64,000 bases of DNA from Plumapathes pennacea (Eukaryota > Cnidaria > Anthozoa > Antipatharia > Myriopathidae), in the NCBI GenBank assembly GCA_964036295.1, contig OZ038466.1:13860001-13924000 (forward strand), written 5' to 3'. The position numbers and the translations under genes are program-made. This document shows positions 60,272-64,000 of the stretch, in pieces. The first letter of the stretch is position 1; each line of letters begins with the position of its first letter. The notes under the pieces were generated by a model that saw nothing but the letters and a program-made list of their open reading frames with translations, did not search any database and was not told the DNA's origin.

Positions 60272-61297
60272 ATGTCGAGATCAGACGAACAAAGAGAACT
60301 CCTTGCTAAATATGCGAAAATGAAACATCAACATATGAATTTTGTGAAGGAAAGAGAAGCAAATAGATTGAAAGAATCCGTCTTAAGTGTCATCAATGAA
60401 GAAATGAATGAAATAATGTTGACAGACGGAAGTAAAAAAATCATGGGAAACATCGACATGAACCAAAATCTTCTTAAAAATTTGTCTCAGCCCGTTGATG
60501 ATGGTGATAGCGTATCAAAAATATATTTGGAAAATAATCTTGATGATTGTTTAAAACTTGATTCTGAAAAACAAAGATACGACGTTGGTGGGAATCAATT
60601 AACAGGCATTTCTAGTAATCCAACTTCAAATTTAGACGCCATCAATAAACAATATTTCGACACAAACGCTGTAACAAACGACACTTTAAATAAAACACTT
60701 GATGACTTTGCAACAATAAAATACGTCGATGATGAAATTCAAAAACAAGACCAAGGTGATGAATCAAAAAATAAAAAGGTTGATCTTAGCAATTACTATG
60801 AAAAAGAAGATGTCGACACATACATTAAAAACTTAAAAAATCGACAAAAGTTAGACATCAGTTCATTAACATCAAAACTCAACACTCTCGAAAATAAACT
60901 TCAACCAAATTTTTTGATTGGATCTTGCTCTCACGATAATGAAGGACAAATTGAATTTCCATCAAAATATGATTTCAAAGGCCAATTCGCAATATCAAAA
61001 GACAAAAAAACACTAACTATAAAAGAAAAAGGTATATGGGAAGTGACGTTAATAGATCAAGTAAAAGAAGGTGGAATAAAAATGGCTGAAATGATTGTCA
61101 CAAATCAAGACGTGCGAAGGGACGACAATCGTTACTACCAATCGGTTAAAAAATCAACTAAATGGTCAACTTTTTATTTTTCTAGAATCCTCCCTCTTAA
61201 AGCAAACGCAACAATTCAAATTAAATTTTCCGGCAAAAGTGATTCAGGATTCGATGGTTTGGGATTTTCAAAAATAATCATCAAACGTTATTTGTAA
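60272..61297 (+). CDS. Fibre-like protein 3, with a distinct head
   Basis: 341 residues after CAAATATAT. Residues about 50-130 have phage-fibre-like blocks (MGNIDMNQNLLKNLSQPVDDGDSVSKIYLEN; GNQLTGISSNPTSNLDAINKQYFD). A coiled-coil stalk and a C-terminal beta domain (KGIWEVTLIDQV...SGFDGLGFSKIIIKRYL) follow, possibly of C1q/TNF jelly-roll type. The third tandem spike-type gene. Confidence 0.6.
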   Translation: MSRSDEQRELLAKYAKMKHQHMNFVKEREANRLKESVLSVINEEMNEIMLTDGSKKIMGNIDMNQNLLKNLSQPVDDGDSVSKIYLENNLDDCLKLDSEKQRYDVGGNQLTGISSNPTSNLDAINKQYFDTNAVTNDTLNKTLDDFATIKYVDDEIQKQDQGDESKNKKVDLSNYYEKEDVDTYIKNLKNRQKLDISSLTSKLNTLENKLQPNFLIGSCSHDNEGQIEFPSKYDFKGQFAISKDKKTLTIKEKGIWEVTLIDQVKEGGIKMAEMIVTNQDVRRDDNRYYQSVKKSTKWSTFYFSRILPLKANATIQIKFSGKSDSGFDGLGFSKIIIKRYL

Positions 61298-61311
61298 TCT
61301 ACCGTATATAT

Positions 61312-61833
61312 ATGAGCAAAAAAAGATCCTTAACTTTCAATCATATCTCAAACGAAGTTTCAAAAAACGATATCGACGAAATGATGGCATATTATAAAAC
61401 ATGCCATCGTCTTTGCTATGCATATAAACACATGTTTAAGCATTATCAAAGAATCAATATTAGCGCAAATGTAAGTAGCGCAATAATTGGCACTATCGCG
61501 GTTTCAAGTGTCATCGCCACGTCAGGAATTGCGCTCCTAGCAATTGGAAGCGTTGGTATTGCCATTCAAACAATCATGAAGTTTAAAAATTTGTCGTCTA
61601 AAATAGCAAATTGCAAATACGTCTATCAATCATATTCTCATTTGTTGGGGCAGATTAAGGAGGCGCTTCGTCTTGGTAATGTCGACACAAAATCAATCAT
61701 CAAAAAAATGAGTTTTCTCGAAGATTTGCGCATAGATCTTGCCCCACCACCCAACAAATGGCTTAAAATATATGATGCAAAATACAAAAATACAACTGAC
61801 ACTTCCTCATCCAAACAATCAAAATCACCCTAA
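61312..61833 (+). CDS. Two-transmembrane protein (SLATT-like layout)
   Basis: 173 residues after CCGTATATAT. N-terminal helix (KNDIDEMMAYYKTCHRLCYAYKHM), two adjacent hydrophobic segments between about 50 and 90 (SSAIIGTIAVSSVIATSG; GIALLAIGSVGIAI), then a long amphipathic helix (KIANCKYVYQSYSHLLGQIKEALR). Similar two-TM proteins are common in cnidarian Polintons. The layout also resembles SLATT pore-forming effectors; that link is by shape only. A holin-like or membrane-remodelling role is a guess. Confidence 0.55.
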   Translation: MSKKRSLTFNHISNEVSKNDIDEMMAYYKTCHRLCYAYKHMFKHYQRINISANVSSAIIGTIAVSSVIATSGIALLAIGSVGIAIQTIMKFKNLSSKIANCKYVYQSYSHLLGQIKEALRLGNVDTKSIIKKMSFLEDLRIDLAPPPNKWLKIYDAKYKNTTDTSSSKQSKSP

Positions 61834-62397
61834 CAATATCTTACAAAACTTATAATTCTCATCACGCCTTATTTCCTCCAATGCCCGCTTCCACCATCTT
61901 TCAAACTTCAAAAACTTTTCAACCTTCATATTTAAGTTACCTTCATATTTTACATCCATGGCTTTGAACACCTTTTCAAATATAAATTTAAAATCTATCA
62001 TTCTTCTTCTTTTTCCGATCCTTTTTGTCATAATTCCCAACTCTTTCAAAATACATTGAATTTTTTCCCGCTCCTTAATATTTAACTCAACTTCCCCCTT
62101 TTCTATCATTTCAATTAAGACATTTTGTATTCTGTATTTTCTATTATAAATAGTCTTGCGACTTATTTTGTACATATTTTGTGCATAGTCAATGAAATCT
62201 GGCACAAAAATGTTTCCATTTTCAACCCCACATCTTACACAAACTTTTCTTCCACACACAACACGCATCTCCATATTTTCACAACAACATTCTCGTTTCA
62301 ACACTTGCTCACGAATATTCACACCACAAACCAGACAATCAACAAAGTCATATCTTTCGCTCCCAAACTCTTCATGTAAAATCTCATCACACATCAT
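61825..62397 (-). CDS. Zinc-ribbon protein, possibly VLTF3-like late transcription factor
   Basis: 190 residues on the minus strand, converging with and overlapping the 2-TM gene by 9 bp. The N-terminal third is Cys-rich with CLVCG, RECCCEN and VCVRCGVENG, a zinc ribbon. The rest is helical, with TIYNRKYRIQNVLIEMIEKG, EKIQCILKELG and ERWWKRALEEIR. The order 'zinc ribbon, then Y-x-R-x-Y...L helix, then ILKEL' resembles poxvirus/NCLDV late transcription factor VLTF3. I am not certain. If right, it could drive transcription from the element's common start boxes. Confidence 0.45.
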   Translation of the reverse strand: MMCDEILHEEFGSERYDFVDCLVCGVNIREQVLKRECCCENMEMRVVCGRKVCVRCGVENGNIFVPDFIDYAQNMYKISRKTIYNRKYRIQNVLIEMIEKGEVELNIKEREKIQCILKELGIMTKRIGKRRRMIDFKFIFEKVFKAMDVKYEGNLNMKVEKFLKFERWWKRALEEIRRDENYKFCKILLG

Positions 62398-62438
62398 TAC
62401 ATAATTACTACAGATTTTTCTTAAATAATATATTATAT

Positions 62439-62621
62439 ATGGAAAAAAAAATAATACCTATAGAACGTGAAAATATTGTCACAAAATATACTTTGGATAA
62501 TTTAATTATGATTTTCGTATTTAAAAAACCATTCATAAATTCATCATCACCCTACAAAGGCAAAAATAATATTTTTTTCAATGCATTTTTAAAACATATA
62601 CAAAAATATAAAAAACAATAA
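62439..62621 (+). CDS. Short ORF behind a canonical start box
   Basis: 60 residues, starting right after ATATTATAT, in the same pattern as the large genes. The sequence is Lys/Ile/Asn-rich with no domain. Divergent from the zinc-ribbon gene and 60 bp from the right TIR. The start box is the main reason to believe it is expressed. Confidence 0.4.
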   Translation: MEKKIIPIERENIVTKYTLDNLIMIFVFKKPFINSSSPYKGKNNIFFNAFLKHIQKYKKQ

Positions 62622-62680
62622 TTTAAACTCAATCTTTACTTAACATATTTAATTTAATATTTCAGTTCCCATATTCTACT

Positions 62681-63142
62681 TTATACCATTCCAAGCATTA
62701 TGCAATAGCGAGTTAGTATCATTTGTGAGTGAAAATTGACATATGATATGGTGGTAGCAATAGGTTGTTAACAACACATAAAAAATATATATTTCAAAAT
62801 TTATTTTAATATTTAATATTTTATTTTTTGGCTACTTTAAAATGCTGTCACGCACGAAAGTCACACCCAATTTTTTTCATGAAGAAATGAACGTAATTTT
62901 GCAAGTTTTTTTCATTTTCTTTTTCATTTTTTTTCGTCATTTTTTTTTGAAACGTGATTTGTAATGGTTCATATTAAATAAAAAATGATAGTCGAAAATG
63001 GCTGTTGGAATTGGTAAAATATATAGTTCTAGAGTGTCTGGAATATATAGAGTCATCGTCACGTGAAGAAAGGCCCAGAAGACGACGACAATCGCTGGGT
63101 GTAAGATTGGGTGTGACTTTCGTGCGTTATGCCTATTGTAGT
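62681..63142. repeat. Right TIR of the Maverick
   Basis: Reverse complement of 43994-44456, including the same inner inverted pair (at about 62852-62871 and 63108-63128). Confidence 0.95.
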
Positions 63143-63227
63143 CACTGTGGAGGTTTCGTTCAGCTTGTCGAAAAATCGAAGGAATAGAGTGGGCAAAAAA
63201 TGACTCCAGATCAACTCCGTCCGCCAT
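63143..63227 (-). pseudogene. Transposase of HECT transposon B, N-terminal piece
   Basis: The transposase start codon is at 63227 on the minus strand, just inside the right TIR. About 28 codons follow (MADGVDLESFFAHSIP...), ending at the Maverick junction. Counting one copy of the 6-bp duplication CACTGT, the frame carries straight on at 43987 downward. The protein is thus split by 19 kb of Maverick DNA. Confidence 0.8.
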
Positions 63228-63251
63228 TTAGCTTTTGCTTTAGCCACTGTC

Positions 63252-63765
63252 GGGACCATTTACAGCTTGACGAAATCCCGGATGTTGTATAATTTCCTGC
63301 ACGAGTGCTTCTAACCTCGTGCTTTGTCTCGGTTCCGCCATCTTGAATGGAGGGTTTCCGCGCGAAAACTGTCGGGCATGTGTTACTTTATTACTCCGCT
63401 AACACGAAAGACAGCGGGCACAGTAGCCGTATATATTTTTTCGTAGCCGTATATATTTTTTCATAGCAATATATATTTTTGTAGCCATATATATTTTGTA
63501 GCCATATATATTTTTGTAGTTATATATTTTTGTAGCCATACATATTTTGTAGCCATATATATTTTTGTAGCCACATATACATTTTAATAGCTATTACTTT
63601 TCGTAGGCATATATATTTCTTCATGTATTTTTTCATAGCCACAATCTTTATGTTATAGCCACATATATTTATGTTGTAGCCGTATATATTTACGTATAGC
63701 CATATATGTTTTTTAGTATACATAAATATGTTTTTATGACATATTGTCACATATGGCATTCCATA
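63252..63765. repeat. Right TIR of HECT transposon B
   Basis: Reverse complement of the left TIR. It therefore contains a duplicated, useless copy of the HECT gene start (minus strand, ATG at 63341) that runs about 30 codons and then leaves the similarity. The transposase gene starts just inside, at 63227. Confidence 0.9.
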
Positions 63766-63771
63766 ATTATA

Positions 63772-64000
63772 CGTAAGGTTAAAAACAGAGCGCGATCAGC
63801 GGTTAGACCACTGGCGTGAAAGGCACCAGGTGAGAAGGCACTGAGTATCTTCACTTCGTTGATTTTAACAACTTTGACTTTTGTGAGTGACCAACTTCAA
63901 TTCTCTTTACATTCTGTCACCTAAGGTGACAAGATTTGTGTGGACTTCCTCTCTTTTGCCGTACGACCGTCTTTACATTAACGTTATTTCTTATCGTACA
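63772..64000 (+). pseudogene. Right half of the exon cut by HECT transposon B, then flanking DNA
   Basis: After the ATTATA duplication the frame of the exon at 27560-27785 continues through about 19 codons (VRLKTERDQRLDHWRERHQ) to a GTGAGA donor near 63830. The remaining 170 bp show nothing recognisable. Confidence 0.4.

Larger units (their letters stand above)
43994..63142. mobile_element. Maverick/Polinton (adintovirus-like) element, 19.1 kb
   Basis: TIRs of about 462 bp begin ACTACAATAGGCATAACGCA at 43994 and mirror at 63142, flanked by the 6-bp duplication CACTGT (43988-43993; 63143-63148) that Polintons normally make. Gene content is diagnostic: retroviral-type integrase with chromodomain, FtsK/HerA-type packaging ATPase, adenain-like cysteine protease, double jelly-roll major capsid and penton-like minor capsid proteins. 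Leftward genes occupy 44.5-52.2 kb and rightward genes 52.3-61.8 kb, diverging from 52.2 kb. Genes are tightly packed (mostly 15-60 bp apart) and uninterrupted, which points to a young, possibly still functional insertion. Confidence 0.95.

Noticed and set aside
43994-63142. Maverick as a contaminating free virus contig joined in assembly
   Set aside because: A perfect 6-bp duplication and an interrupted reading frame that rejoins across the insertion show true integration.

Overview
The window reads as animal nuclear DNA, most likely from a cnidarian and perhaps a stony coral. Genes are split by GT-AG introns, the sequence is AT-rich with trinucleotide repeats, and nearly everything recognisable is transposon-derived: HECT/CUE transposon genes, Crypton-like recombinase, L1-type retrotransposon, DUF6589/RecQ element and Maverick/Polinton. 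The species is an inference from family types recalled, not something the sequence proves. I see no convincing intact ordinary host gene.

The window is a set of transposons inside transposons, and most insertion points can be read to the base because target-site duplications (TSDs) survive. From the left: (1) 1.86-5.63 kb, an element with about 1.07 kb inverted arms and no clear coding content. (2) 5.91-24.02 kb, a second element with about 0.85-0.9 kb inverted arms. It carries a plus-strand spliced gene and a minus-strand chromodomain gene. The chromodomain gene's intron holds a full-length L1-like retrotransposon (8944-21126, 14-bp TSD). The L1 ORF2 is cut by a 6.9-kb HECT transposon, 'A' (12786-19661, TSD CATATG), which itself holds a 0.87-kb MITE-like element (16668-17536). 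(3) 24.2-27.2 kb, a broken Crypton-type tyrosine recombinase, a reverse-transcriptase fragment and a 165-bp tandem repeat. (4) 27792-63765, a second HECT transposon, 'B' (TSD ATTATA), inserted in an exon of an unidentified gene. Its integrase-like transposase gene is cut twice: by a 7.5-kb DUF6589 plus RecQ-helicase transposon (35144-42614, 9-bp TSD AATTTGCTG) and by a 19.1-kb Maverick/Polinton (43994-63142, 6-bp TSD CACTGT).

The Maverick is the best-preserved part. It has near-identical 462-bp terminal inverted repeats and uninterrupted genes for capsid (double jelly-roll major capsid protein, penton-like minor capsid protein), packaging ATPase, adenain-like protease, a pX-like protein, phospholipase A2, retroviral-type integrase with a chromodomain, and three tandem fibre-like proteins. 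It departs from the textbook Maverick in several ways. Its replication gene is one 1411-residue protein joining a polymerase palm, a superfamily 1 helicase and a GIY-YIG nuclease. Almost every gene begins directly at an A/T box of the form (T)ATAT-ATG. The only two genes with no ATG, integrase and protease, each lie in the -1 frame after a slippery A-run in the gene upstream. A zinc-ribbon protein resembling late transcription factor VLTF3 may fit the shared start motif.

The two HECT transposons share an architecture rather than an end sequence: termini beginning TATG, subterminal tandem repeats, 6-bp TSDs, a plus-strand CUE plus HECT ubiquitin-ligase gene and a convergent minus-strand DDE integrase-like gene. 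Both copies are broken by stops and frameshifts.
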